A stretch of 23,278 nt of DNA. Source: Muribaculaceae bacterium (GTDB taxonomy: Bacteria > Bacteroidota > Bacteroidia > Bacteroidales > Muribaculaceae). The stretch is from positions 8,658 through 31,935 of the forward strand of contig JABUUJ010000018.1 in NCBI GenBank assembly GCA_021443235.1, given 5' to 3'. Every line of letters starts with the position of its first letter. The stretch's first letter is position 1. The translations under genes and the position numbers were made by a program. Below the pieces are notes generated by a model. It worked only from the letters and a program-made list of their open reading frames with translations. It did no database searches and was not told where the DNA came from. Positions 7,620-14,357 of the stretch are shown here, in pieces.

Positions 7620-8819
7620 TTAACGCTTCTCGTCGGGGTGAGTGCCATAGTAAACGCGGAGCGGCGTAGAAAGCACCTTGATGAAGCCCTTGGCCTCCTC
7701 GGCAGTCCATCCGCGCTGCATCTCGCCATATTCGCCCAGCTTAGACTTGCTCAGGTCGTTGTCGCTGTCAACGCCCACGGTCTCAAAGCCGTAGGGGCGC
7801 AGCTTGAGGATTGCGGTGCCGGTTACATTGCGCTGCGACGAGGTGAGCATGGCCTCCATGTCGGGCATCACGGGCTCGAGATACTGGCTCTCGTGCAGGA
7901 ACATGCCATACCAGTTGGCAACCTGGTCTTTCCAGTATTGCTGCCACTTGCTCAGCGTTGACTTCTCGAGCAGGCGGTGTGCCTCGATGATGAGCTTGGG
8001 TGCGGCGGCCTCAAAGCCCACGCGTCCCTTGATGCCGATGATGGTGTCGCCCACATTGGCGTCACGGCCTATGGCATAGCTTGCTCCTATCTCCTCGATG
8101 CGCTGGATGGCGGCGACGCGGTCGGTAAACTCCTCGTCGTTCACTGCCACGATTTCGCCTTTGTCAAACCTGATTTTGAGCAACGACTCGTCGGTGCGTG
8201 TCACGTGCTTGAGATAGGCCTCCTCGGGGAGCCCGGTGGCTGGGTTGAGCAGCTCGCCGCCGCACACGCTGGTGCCCCAGATTCCCACGTTGTAGCTATA
8301 TTTCAGCTTGGCGAAGTCAGCGTTAAAGCCATGCTGGTTAAGGTAGTCGACCTCTTCCTGTCGTGAGAGGGCGTGGTCGCGTGTGAGGGTTATGATTTCG
8401 ATGCCTGGAGCCATCACGAGGAAGGTCATGTCAAAGCGAATCTGGTCGTTGCCGGCTCCGGTGCTGCCGTGTGCGATGGCGTCGGCGCCTATCTCGCGTG
8501 CATAGCGTGCTATTGCGATAGCCTGGAAGATGCGCTCGCTCGACACCGAGATGGGATAGCAGTTGTTGCGCATCACGTTGCCGAAAATCATGTACTTGAG
8601 CGACTTCTCATAGTACTCTTGTGTCACGTCGAGGGTCACATACTGCACTGCGCCCAGCTTATAGGCGTTTTCCTCGTTGGTTTTCAGCTGCTCGGGGCTG
8701 AAGCCGCCAGTGTTGGCGCAAGCGGCATACACCTCATAGCCGTCTTGTGTGAGTTTCATCACTGTGTAGGAAGTATCCAAGCCTCCACTGAAGGCCACTA
8801 CAACTTTTTTCTTGCTCAT
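7620..8819 (-). CDS. argG: Argininosuccinate synthase
   Basis: Joins citrulline and aspartate with ATP to make argininosuccinate. The 399-residue protein begins with the PP-loop AFSGGLDTS at 9-17. It continues with the citrulline/aspartate-binding region HGSTGAGNDQIRFD and the SVCGGELLNP segment of the Bacteroidota-type enzyme. It follows the GNAT gene by 44 bp and precedes argC by 3 bp. The order GNAT, argG, argC, argD recalls the Bacteroides thetaiotaomicron arginine locus (from memory), but here the remaining arg genes follow directly. Confidence 0.97.
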   Translation of the reverse strand: MSKKKVVVAFSGGLDTSYTVMKLTQDGYEVYAACANTGGFSPEQLKTNEENAYKLGAVQYVTLDVTQEYYEKSLKYMIFGNVMRNNCYPISVSSERIFQAIAIARYAREIGADAIAHGSTGAGNDQIRFDMTFLVMAPGIEIITLTRDHALSRQEEVDYLNQHGFNADFAKLKYSYNVGIWGTSVCGGELLNPATGLPEEAYLKHVTRTDESLLKIRFDKGEIVAVNDEEFTDRVAAIQRIEEIGASYAIGRDANVGDTIIGIKGRVGFEAAAPKLIIEAHRLLEKSTLSKWQQYWKDQVANWYGMFLHESQYLEPVMPDMEAMLTSSQRNVTGTAILKLRPYGFETVGVDSDNDLSKSKLGEYGEMQRGWTAEEAKGFIKVLSTPLRVYYGTHPDEKR

Positions 8820-8848
8820 AATATCTTTATTTTCGTTCTAATTAAATT

Positions 8849-8866
8849 GTCAAAGTCAAAGTCTCA
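8849..8866 (-). repeat. Short NTTGAC hexamer array at GNAT stop
   Basis: On the minus strand the sequence reads TGAGAC then TTTGAC twice, in perfect 6-bp phase. The first unit begins with the TGA stop of the GNAT gene. It is the shortest of the four hexamer arrays and sits in the 44-bp gap before argG. Confidence 0.6.
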
Positions 8867-9499
8867 CTTCACGTGGAAGATACTCGACAGGCGATTTTTC
8901 AGCGCCATCCAGTAGGGAGCCAGGCGCGAGGCTTTTTTGTTCTTTTTCTCGTTGTCCCACTTGGGGTCGTAGAGCATGCCGGTGCACAGGCAGCGCAGGC
9001 GGTTGTTGCGCATGAGAATCTCATAGTTGATGCAGCCCTCGCAACCTTTCCAGAACTCATCGTCCTGGGTAAGCTCGCTCAGCGTGGTGGGCACATAGCC
9101 CAGGCGGGTGTTGAGCTTCATCACCGCGAGCGAAGTGGTGAGCGAGAAGAGTTTGGCATAGGGGAAACGCTCGCGAGCGAGCTCAAAAGTCTTGTCCTTG
9201 ATGCGTCGAGCCAAGCCCAGATGGCGATACTCGGGATCGACGATGAGGCCGCTGGTGGCCACATAGTCGCCGTGGCTCCAGCACTCAATGTAGCTGAACC
9301 CGATGATGCGGTCGCCGTCAAGTGCCACGACAGCCTTTCCACTGGTCATCTTCTGCGCGAGATACTCGGGCTTTCGTCGTGCGATACCCGTTCCGCGCTG
9401 GAGCGCCGATTCGTAGATAAGCTGGCAAATTTTCTCAGCGTACTTCACATGCTCTTCGGTGGCATAAATCACCTCAATGTTATTAGCCTTCATTTCCAT
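8864..9499 (-). CDS. GNAT acyltransferase, candidate N-succinylglutamate synthase
   Basis: First gene of the arg operon, and the only candidate in the cluster for the first step, N-acylation of glutamate. The 211-residue protein has a GNAT domain: acyl-CoA motif A around VDPEYRHLGLARR at 87-99 and a C-terminal motif with Asn130 and LGY at 133-135. No classical ArgA or ArgJ is present. Published fitness data in B. thetaiotaomicron, as I recall, assign a GNAT gene beside argG as N-succinylglutamate synthase, so that role is likely but inferred. An extra C-terminal part has a CEGC pair (Cys153, Cys156) and a CLC pair (Cys170, Cys172), then a basic tail. ATG codons at 9499 and 9493 are both possible starts; the longer is given. 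Confidence 0.82.
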   Translation of the reverse strand: MEMKANNIEVIYATEEHVKYAEKICQLIYESALQRGTGIARRKPEYLAQKMTSGKAVVALDGDRIIGFSYIECWSHGDYVATSGLIVDPEYRHLGLARRIKDKTFELARERFPYAKLFSLTTSLAVMKLNTRLGYVPTTLSELTQDDEFWKGCEGCINYEILMRNNRLRCLCTGMLYDPKWDNEKKNKKASRLAPYWMALKNRLSSIFHVK

Positions 9500-9518
9500 T
9501 TACAAGTCTTAAATGACT

Positions 9519-9526
9519 GAAAAATA
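9519..9526 (-). promoter_or_regulatory. Possible -7 element of the arg operon
   Basis: Minus-strand TATTTTTC resembles the Bacteroidota -7 box TAnnTTTG except at the last base. It would start transcription about 13 nt before the GNAT start codon. No good -33 element is visible, so this is tentative. Confidence 0.3.
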
Positions 9527-9534
9527 AATAATTA

Positions 9535-9548
9535 GTATAAATTTATAC
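9535..9548. promoter_or_regulatory. Candidate ArgR operator (ARG box)
   Basis: GTATAAATTTATAC is a perfect 14-bp palindrome. It lies 36 bp upstream of the first arg gene and just upstream of the possible -7 element, where a bound repressor would block polymerase. Its A/T-rich dyad resembles ARG boxes of ArgR in other bacteria. The palindrome is seen; the regulator is inferred. Confidence 0.5.
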
Positions 9549-9560
9549 GTGCGGTAAGTC

Positions 9561-9599
9561 ATCACATTCGCCCTTGCGTCACGCGCACGCGAATGCGAT
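9561..9599. promoter_or_regulatory. Inverted repeat in the arg/hydrolase divergent region
   Basis: Arms ATCACATTCGC (9561-9571) and GCGAATGCGAT (9589-9599) are complementary except at one position. The loop contains a second short dyad, TGCG (9575-9578) with CGCA (9584-9587). No T-run follows on either strand, so it fits an operator or RNA structure better than a terminator. The rest of the 202-bp spacer holds the ARG box and the hydrolase promoter. Confidence 0.4.
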
Positions 9600-9679
9600 G
9601 TTACTCAAAAATCGTGTAAAGTTCGCAAAAAAATGCCACATACACAAGATTTTTAACACATTTCCACCTAATTATAAAA

Positions 9680-9696
9680 TAGTTTTGCTAATTTTG
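9680..9696 (+). promoter_or_regulatory. Tandem -7 boxes of the hydrolase gene
   Basis: TAGTTTTG (9680-9687) and TAATTTTG (9689-9696) both match TAnnTTTG exactly. The second ends only 5 bp before the ATG at 9702, so its transcript would be almost leaderless, while the first would leave a leader of several bases. No convincing -33 TTTG is visible. Confidence 0.5.
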
Positions 9697-9701
9697 CACA
9701 C

Positions 9702-10649
9702 ATGAAACGACTTTTCAAAATCATAGTATCATTAGCGATTGTGGCACTTGCGGTTGTGACCGCAGGAAGTTTCTATATGCTTGACTATGCGTTCTCGCCA
9801 CTCAAGCGCACACGCGCCGAGGCGCTTGATCGCCTGAGCGAGATATGCCCCACAGTGATGCCGTGGGCCGACAGTATCGTCGCCTGCAACGCGCTGCACG
9901 ACACCACTATAGTGCTTGACGACGGCACTCGCCGACACGCCTATTTCATGGCGGCCGACAGCGCCACCACGCGCACGGCAGTAATTGTGCACGGATACAA
10001 AAACGCCGCCTTCATGATGCTCCAAATCGGTTACCTCTATCATCACGACCTGGGCTATAATATCTTGTTGCCCGAACTTCAGGCTCACGGCGAAAGCGAC
10101 GGCGAAAGCATAGGGATGGGATGGAACGAACGCTTCGAGGTGCTGCGATGGATTGCCGTGGCCGACAGCATGTTCAGTTGCTCAAGCGCCTCGACACAGA
10201 TGGTGCTGCATGGCATCTCGATGGGCGGCGCGACGGTGATGAACGTGAGTGGCGAGAAGCTGCCGCCGTGCGTCAAGGCCATCGTCGAGGACTGCGGATA
10301 CTCCAGCGCATGGGACGAGCTCGCGCACCAGCTCAACGCCCAGTTTGGGTTGCCCGCATTCCCGTTGATGCACACCACGAGTGCGCTATGCAGGGTCAAA
10401 TATGGCTGGTGGATAGGTGATTGCATGCCGGTTGCCCAAGTGAAGAAAGCCACCGTGCCCATGCTGTTTATTCACGGTGATAACGACGATTTTGTGCCCA
10501 CGGCGATGGTGCATGAGGTCTATGCCGCACACCCCGGCCCCAAGCAGATGTGGATAGCGCCCGGCTCAACCCACGCCAAGAGCTACACCGACCACCCCAC
10601 CCAATACACCCAGCAAGTCCACACCTTCCTCACCCCCTACATAAAATAA
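9702..10649 (+). CDS. Membrane-anchored alpha/beta hydrolase
   Basis: Serine hydrolase of unknown substrate. One hydrophobic helix at about residues 5-27 (signal anchor) is followed by an extracytoplasmic alpha/beta-hydrolase domain. The catalytic set is complete: HGYK at 97-100 for the oxyanion hole, nucleophile Ser173 in GISMGG, an acid in HGDNDDFVP (probably Asp262), and His291 in GSTHAKS. It resembles the COG1073-type peptidase/esterase hydrolases common in Bacteroidota, whose substrates are mostly unknown. It is a single-gene unit, transcribed away from the arg operon and ended by the hairpin at 10671-10702. The ATG lies a few bases from the -7 box, so a leaderless or very short-leader mRNA is likely. 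Confidence 0.88.
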   Translation: MKRLFKIIVSLAIVALAVVTAGSFYMLDYAFSPLKRTRAEALDRLSEICPTVMPWADSIVACNALHDTTIVLDDGTRRHAYFMAADSATTRTAVIVHGYKNAAFMMLQIGYLYHHDLGYNILLPELQAHGESDGESIGMGWNERFEVLRWIAVADSMFSCSSASTQMVLHGISMGGATVMNVSGEKLPPCVKAIVEDCGYSSAWDELAHQLNAQFGLPAFPLMHTTSALCRVKYGWWIGDCMPVAQVKKATVPMLFIHGDNDDFVPTAMVHEVYAAHPGPKQMWIAPGSTHAKSYTDHPTQYTQQVHTFLTPYIK

Positions 10650-10670
10650 ACGGCAAGGCGCTGAGATAAA

Positions 10671-10702
10671 GGTGTAGAGGTTAGAGCTAAAACCTCAACA
10701 CC
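10671..10702. terminator. Bidirectional terminator hairpin between hydrolase and Fic genes
   Basis: Arms GGTGTAGAGGTT (10671-10682) and AACCTCAACACC (10691-10702) pair over 12 positions with one mismatch around an 8-nt loop. It sits between two convergent genes, 21 bp after the hydrolase stop and 5 bp from the Fic stop. The flanking T-runs are weak on both strands. Confidence 0.65.
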
Positions 10703-10707
10703 AATTT

Positions 10708-11481
10708 TCAAGGCTTTTCTATCTTTAAACCTGTGAGTAGATCTTTGTTGAAGTAGTTAATCCATGCCTCATACACATCTTGTGCCGACTGCATTGTGCC
10801 TACGAGGAAGCCGGGCGTCTGCCTAAATTCGGAGAGGCCACGATAGTAGTAGGTCTTGTGCTCGTTGTCGATAACGAAGGGCATGATGCTGTGGCGCAGG
10901 CATTCACGGAACAGAATCAAACGACCAACGCGGCCATTGCCATCTTGGAACGGATGAATGCTTTCAAACCGCCAATGATACTCAGCAAGAGTGTGGATAG
11001 TGACTTCGCTCACAGCATTATACCACTCTTGCAACGAGTTCATCTCCTTTGCGACATCCGACGGACTGCTTGTCTTGCGTCCTCCAACCTCGTTGGCCAG
11101 TTTCTTGTAGTCACCCACATTGAAATAATCCTTTTGCGCATCGGCGGTTCCCGACTTCAGGATGCGGTGGAAATGCTTTATCATGTCCTCGGAGAGAGGA
11201 TCTCCGATAGTGCCAAGCAGGTAGTCAAATGCCACAAAGTGGTTGGTAGTCTCGATGATGTCGTCAACAGGCACGGCCTCCTGATCCTTGAAACCGATAG
11301 TGCGTGTTTCAAAGATGTAGCGAGTCTGCTCCTCTGTGAGTTTGCTTCCCTCGATGCGATTGGAGTTATAGGCGAGCTGCACCTGAGTCTTGTGGTAGAG
11401 TCCCCCTTTGCGTTTCGCCTTCTGCTCGTCAAGAAGCCACAGAGTGAGCTTGTTTAGTATGCCTGTATTTTCGTTCGCCAT
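10708..11481 (-). CDS. Fic-domain protein (putative AMP transferase), self-inhibited type
   Basis: Fic enzymes transfer AMP or other nucleotide parts to protein hydroxyls. The 257-residue protein has the full active site HPFQDGNGRVGR at 176-187, with catalytic His176, Asp180 and the Asn182/Arg184/Arg187 phosphate contacts. An inhibitory helix motif (S/TxxxE/N-G) is present in the same chain as SNRIEG at 40-45, with Glu44 placed to block ATP; this defines class II Fic proteins, which need no separate antitoxin. No small antitoxin gene lies beside it. Base and codon use look less GC-rich than in the arg genes, which hints at transfer. It follows the beta-barrel gene by 36 bp and may share its transcript. 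The target is unknown. Confidence 0.93.
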   Translation of the reverse strand: MANENTGILNKLTLWLLDEQKAKRKGGLYHKTQVQLAYNSNRIEGSKLTEEQTRYIFETRTIGFKDQEAVPVDDIIETTNHFVAFDYLLGTIGDPLSEDMIKHFHRILKSGTADAQKDYFNVGDYKKLANEVGGRKTSSPSDVAKEMNSLQEWYNAVSEVTIHTLAEYHWRFESIHPFQDGNGRVGRLILFRECLRHSIMPFVIDNEHKTYYYRGLSEFRQTPGFLVGTMQSAQDVYEAWINYFNKDLLTGLKIEKP

Positions 11482-11517
11482 TATTTCAATATATTCGGTA
11501 AAAACATTTGGGTGCTT

Positions 11518-11982
11518 TTAAAAGGAGTATTTCACGCCGAGGATGCCCACAAACTGGGATTCCTTTTTCATGAGTTGCCCGCGCATCTCGCCCAGCACAC
11601 CCCAGCGGGCATTGATGTTATATTCCACGCCGGCGCCTATGTTGACTCCAATGCGGTTGGCATTGGGGCCGGGATACCCCCAGTGGCTGTAGCTGAATCC
11701 CAGATAGGGATAGATGTTGACTTGCGATGTCATGGGCATCACATAGTGCAGGTTGCAGTTGAGGTTGAGCGTCGCAACCTCCTTGCGCTGGGTGAAATAG
11801 ATAAACTCAGGCTCAATCCTAAAGTGGTTGCCCACAGGTACTTGTAGTCTCAGTCCGAAGCCGTGCTGATCGTAGCTCGATGCGTAGTTGTAGGTTAATG
11901 CAGCCGCCATGCGTGGGCGGTCAAAGGCGTGCGCCGCCATGAATGCGGCTACAGCGATAAGTGTAAGTGCTATGCGTTTCAT
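11518..11982 (-). CDS. Small outer-membrane beta-barrel protein
   Basis: Predicted outer-membrane protein of 154 residues. A signal peptide (MKRIALTLIAVAAFMAAHAF, cleaved near residue 19) is followed by alternating aromatic/hydrophobic strands, for example RIEPEFIYF, VNIYPYLGFSYSHW and IGVNIGAGVEYNI, and ends in VKYSF with the terminal Phe typical of BAM substrates. The length fits an eight-stranded barrel of the OmpW/OmpX or porin-like kind. Its ATG overlaps the stop codon of the upstream YitT gene (ATGA), so the two are translationally coupled. The function is not recognised. Confidence 0.85.
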   Translation of the reverse strand: MKRIALTLIAVAAFMAAHAFDRPRMAAALTYNYASSYDQHGFGLRLQVPVGNHFRIEPEFIYFTQRKEVATLNLNCNLHYVMPMTSQVNIYPYLGFSYSHWGYPGPNANRIGVNIGAGVEYNINARWGVLGEMRGQLMKKESQFVGILGVKYSF

Positions 11983-12959
11983 ATCTGATTGTTTTTGCTC
12001 TCCTGGGCAAGTTTTTTCTCATAGGCCTGCTTGAGCATCGAGTCGGGCGTAGTGCACTCGTCGCTCAGTTCGGGTTTATATTTGTTGAGGCGCACCTTCA
12101 CCTCGTCGAAGCCGCTGCCGTAGGCTCCGCGCACTACGGTCTCGGTGATAAACGCGTTAGGGTCTATTGCCTTGATAATGCGGTATATGTTCTCGCTTTC
12201 CATGCGTCGCACGAGCACGAAGAGTATTTTCACGTCTTGCTTGGTGTACCACCCGGTGCCGTGAATGAGCGTGCAGCCGCGGTTGGCGTCGTTGTTGATG
12301 GCGTTGGCGATATCCTCCCAGTGCTCCGAGATGATGAAATACTGCACTGCGCGTCGGGTGCGGTTAATCACAGCATCGGCCACAATCGATATCACACACA
12401 TGAAGATGAGACCGTAGATCACCTTGTCGATGCTGCCAAACAGGAAATAGGACGACGAGATGATGCAGATGTCGCAGTAAAGCATCATGCGGCCAAAGGA
12501 TATGTTGGTGTATTTCGACACCATCGCCGCGACAATGTCGGTGCCTGCCGAGCTGCCGTTGTGGGTAATGGTGATGCCAATGCCCATGCCGCACAAGATG
12601 GCGCCAATGAGAATATTCATAAACGCCTGCTGCTCGACGATGGGGGCAGTAAACATGGGCTGGAAGATGCCCAGCAGGACACTGCCACAGGTGGCGCCGA
12701 AAATGGTGCGAATCACAAACTGACGCCCCACGGTGCGGAAGGCGATGATGAGCAGCCCGATGTTGACCAGCCAGTTGACTATTGCCACATTCCATCCAAA
12801 GGCGAAATGGAATAGGGCGGCCAAGCCCACAACGCCGCCGGTAACCACCTTCTCGGGAAGAACAAAAGCCGACAGTCCAAAGGCATAGGATGCCAAGCCC
12901 AAGATGATGAAAAAATAGTCGCGGGCGTAGGATATTAGTTTATTATGTCCACTAAACAT
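11979..12959 (-). CDS. YitT-family inner-membrane protein (DUF161 and DUF2179)
   Basis: Polytopic inner-membrane protein of 326 residues. About five or six hydrophobic segments cover residues 15-205, including the family stretch SAFVLPEKVVTGGVVGLA and the later NGSSAGTDIVAAMV. A soluble C-terminal domain (about 220-300) with RGCTLIHGTGWYTKQD matches DUF2179. The family is widespread and its transport or sensing role is not established. It opens a minus-strand set with the barrel gene (4-bp overlap) and probably the Fic gene. An imperfect -7 box (TAACTTCG, 12982-12989) precedes it. Confidence 0.9.
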   Translation of the reverse strand: MFSGHNKLISYARDYFFIILGLASYAFGLSAFVLPEKVVTGGVVGLAALFHFAFGWNVAIVNWLVNIGLLIIAFRTVGRQFVIRTIFGATCGSVLLGIFQPMFTAPIVEQQAFMNILIGAILCGMGIGITITHNGSSAGTDIVAAMVSKYTNISFGRMMLYCDICIISSSYFLFGSIDKVIYGLIFMCVISIVADAVINRTRRAVQYFIISEHWEDIANAINNDANRGCTLIHGTGWYTKQDVKILFVLVRRMESENIYRIIKAIDPNAFITETVVRGAYGSGFDEVKVRLNKYKPELSDECTTPDSMLKQAYEKKLAQESKNNQI

Positions 12960-12981
12960 TCTATAAATCTTTTCTTGACTG

Positions 12982-12989
12982 CGAAGTTA
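12982..12989 (-). promoter_or_regulatory. Possible -7 element of the YitT gene
   Basis: Minus-strand TAACTTCG differs from TAnnTTTG at one base and lies 22 bp upstream of the ATG at 12959. No -33 match is evident. Confidence 0.35.
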
Positions 12990-13013
12990 GTGATTTTTTA
13001 TGGAAAACACACA

Positions 13014-13042
13014 TTGTTTTTCCCGATTTTTGCGTAATTTTG
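13014..13042 (+). promoter_or_regulatory. Promoter of the small holin-type membrane protein gene
   Basis: TTG at 13014-13016 and TAATTTTG at 13035-13042, spaced 18 bp, fit the Bacteroidota -33/-7 promoter. The next ATG is at 13072. An in-frame ATG at 13000 lies upstream of this promoter and so is unlikely to be the start. Confidence 0.55.
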
Positions 13043-13071
13043 GGGCACAAAACACATTATTCAAAAGTTTT

Positions 13072-13410
13072 ATGTTAGTACGACTCATTATCTCGGCACT
13101 CTCGGTGGCCGCAGCCGCGTTTTTCATCGACGGCGTGACAGTAGAGCCCTGGTGGGCAAGCATTGTAGTGGCAGTGGTTTATGGACTCATCAACGCCCTC
13201 GTCCGCCCTGTCGTGAAACTCTTTGCGTTGCCAGTCAACATCCTCACGCTGGGCCTCTTCACCTTTGTCATCAACGCGCTCATGGTGCTGCTGTGTGCAT
13301 GGTTCATCCCACAGTATTTCAAGGTGGCATCGTTTCTCGACGCACTCTACTTCAGCATCATCGTCGCCATAGTGAGCTGGCTCCTCGGCCTCTTCGCGCC
13401 CAAGAACTAA
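13072..13410 (+). CDS. Small phage-holin-family-4 type membrane protein
   Basis: A 112-residue integral membrane protein with four hydrophobic segments and the pattern NALVRPVVKLFALPVNILTLG, which identifies the phage_holin_4_2 family (PF04020). Despite the name, most members are chromosomal genes with no phage nearby, and none is seen here. The start at 13072 (MLVRLIISAL) is preferred over 13000 because the family begins with this first helix and the promoter lies between the two. It is a single-gene unit ended by the palindrome at 13438-13468. Function unknown. Confidence 0.85.
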   Translation: MLVRLIISALSVAAAAFFIDGVTVEPWWASIVVAVVYGLINALVRPVVKLFALPVNILTLGLFTFVINALMVLLCAWFIPQYFKVASFLDALYFSIIVAIVSWLLGLFAPKN

Positions 13411-13437
13411 CCGCACCCTCACAGTGTTGCACGAAAC

Positions 13438-13468
13438 AATAGGGGCGCGATTAAATCGCGCCCCTATT
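13438..13468. terminator. 31-bp perfect palindrome, likely bidirectional terminator
   Basis: Arms AATAGGGGCGCGATT (13438-13452) and its exact reverse complement (13454-13468) flank one base. In RNA this gives a stem of about 14 bp with a 3-nt loop. It separates convergent genes, 27 bp after the holin-type stop and 19 bp from the SH3-like gene stop. Only short T-stretches flank it, so it may instead be a repeated palindromic element. Confidence 0.65.
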
Positions 13469-13487
13469 AGTTATCATGGGTGGGAGG

Positions 13488-14288
13488 TTACTTTTTTATT
13501 GTGTAGGTGCGGATGTTGCGCTCGGTGTCGTCGAGGGCAGGGCTGAAGAAGTAGAGGTCGTTGTTCTTTACGTCTGGTATCATGCCCATGATGAGCGATG
13601 CCTCACTCTCGCTAAGTTTTTTCAGGTCGATCAAGAAACCGTCGCTGTGCACATACTGCTTGCCAAAATTCACATTGATACAATTGTCCCCAACCTGTTC
13701 GATAGCAATGCCATCGGTTCTTTCGTCATAAGCGGCGTAGCAGGTATTGATATCGTTGCCACACTCGACCAAATGACCGTTCTCAATCCTGCCCCAAGAT
13801 AGCATCAAATCGCCGTCAAAGCAATCAACAACCCAAACTCTCTGCTCACCATTACATACTACTGGCACCATCCAGTCTTTGCGTAGGTAAATGCCGGCGT
13901 TGTCCCATGTCAGGTTGATGGGGGCTATTGGTTTCACAAACTGGTCGCTCATCCAGCCCTCTACGTAGCCCCACGCCATATTAAGGCTTGGGTCATCGCT
14001 AATGGTAAAGACGTCGCGGAAACGAATTTTGGTCCAGCCATTGCTTTTTGCCACGACCTGAACGATTTCACCCTTGGGGAGGTGATAGGCGCTCCACGTC
14101 TTTCCCACTGCGTTGGTCCACTTTAAAAGAACCGATGCCTCGGATTCGCGATAGGCAAGCAAGGTGCCGTTTGACGCCGGTGCCTTGCGGATATTGACGT
14201 TAGTGCCGGTGATTTCGGCAAAATTTGGTTTCTGTGCGGTCATGCTTGTGGCCACAAGCAGCAGTAACGATAGTAATAAAGTTCTCAT
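13488..14288 (-). CDS. Secreted protein with an N-terminal SH3-like domain
   Basis: Exported protein of 266 residues and unknown function. A signal peptide (about 1-18, ending SMTAQ) has no lipobox cysteine, so the mature protein is probably periplasmic. Residues about 22-95 (EITGTNVNIRKAPASNG, then GEIVQVVAKSNGWTKIRF) have the pattern of a bacterial SH3 domain, a fold that often binds peptidoglycan or peptides. The remainder, with four cysteines (in VVCNG, VDCFD, VECGN and NTCYA) and other less distinctive segments, matches nothing I recognise. It appears less GC-rich than neighbouring housekeeping genes. It is monocistronic with a good -7 box at 14317-14324. Confidence 0.75.
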   Translation of the reverse strand: MRTLLLSLLLLVATSMTAQKPNFAEITGTNVNIRKAPASNGTLLAYRESEASVLLKWTNAVGKTWSAYHLPKGEIVQVVAKSNGWTKIRFRDVFTISDDPSLNMAWGYVEGWMSDQFVKPIAPINLTWDNAGIYLRKDWMVPVVCNGEQRVWVVDCFDGDLMLSWGRIENGHLVECGNDINTCYAAYDERTDGIAIEQVGDNCINVNFGKQYVHSDGFLIDLKKLSESEASLIMGMIPDVKNNDLYFFSPALDDTERNIRTYTIKK

Positions 14289-14316
14289 ATTTTTAGTAAT
14301 AATTAAATGGTTATCG

Positions 14317-14324
14317 CAAAGTTA
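14317..14324 (-). promoter_or_regulatory. -7 element of the SH3-like gene
   Basis: Minus-strand TAACTTTG matches TAnnTTTG exactly, 28 bp upstream of the ATG at 14288. A TTTT at 14345-14348, 20 bp further upstream, is only a poor -33 match. Confidence 0.5.
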
Positions 14325-14357
14325 TAAAGTCCCGTTCGGGGGGGAAAACGCCTATTA

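Noticed and set aside
13000..13071. Longer start for the holin-type membrane protein.
   Set aside because: The 24 extra codons overlap the promoter at 13014-13042 and precede the family's normal first helix.
13072..13410. Prophage remnant indicated by a holin-like gene.
   Set aside because: PF04020 proteins are mostly chromosomal and no other phage gene is nearby.
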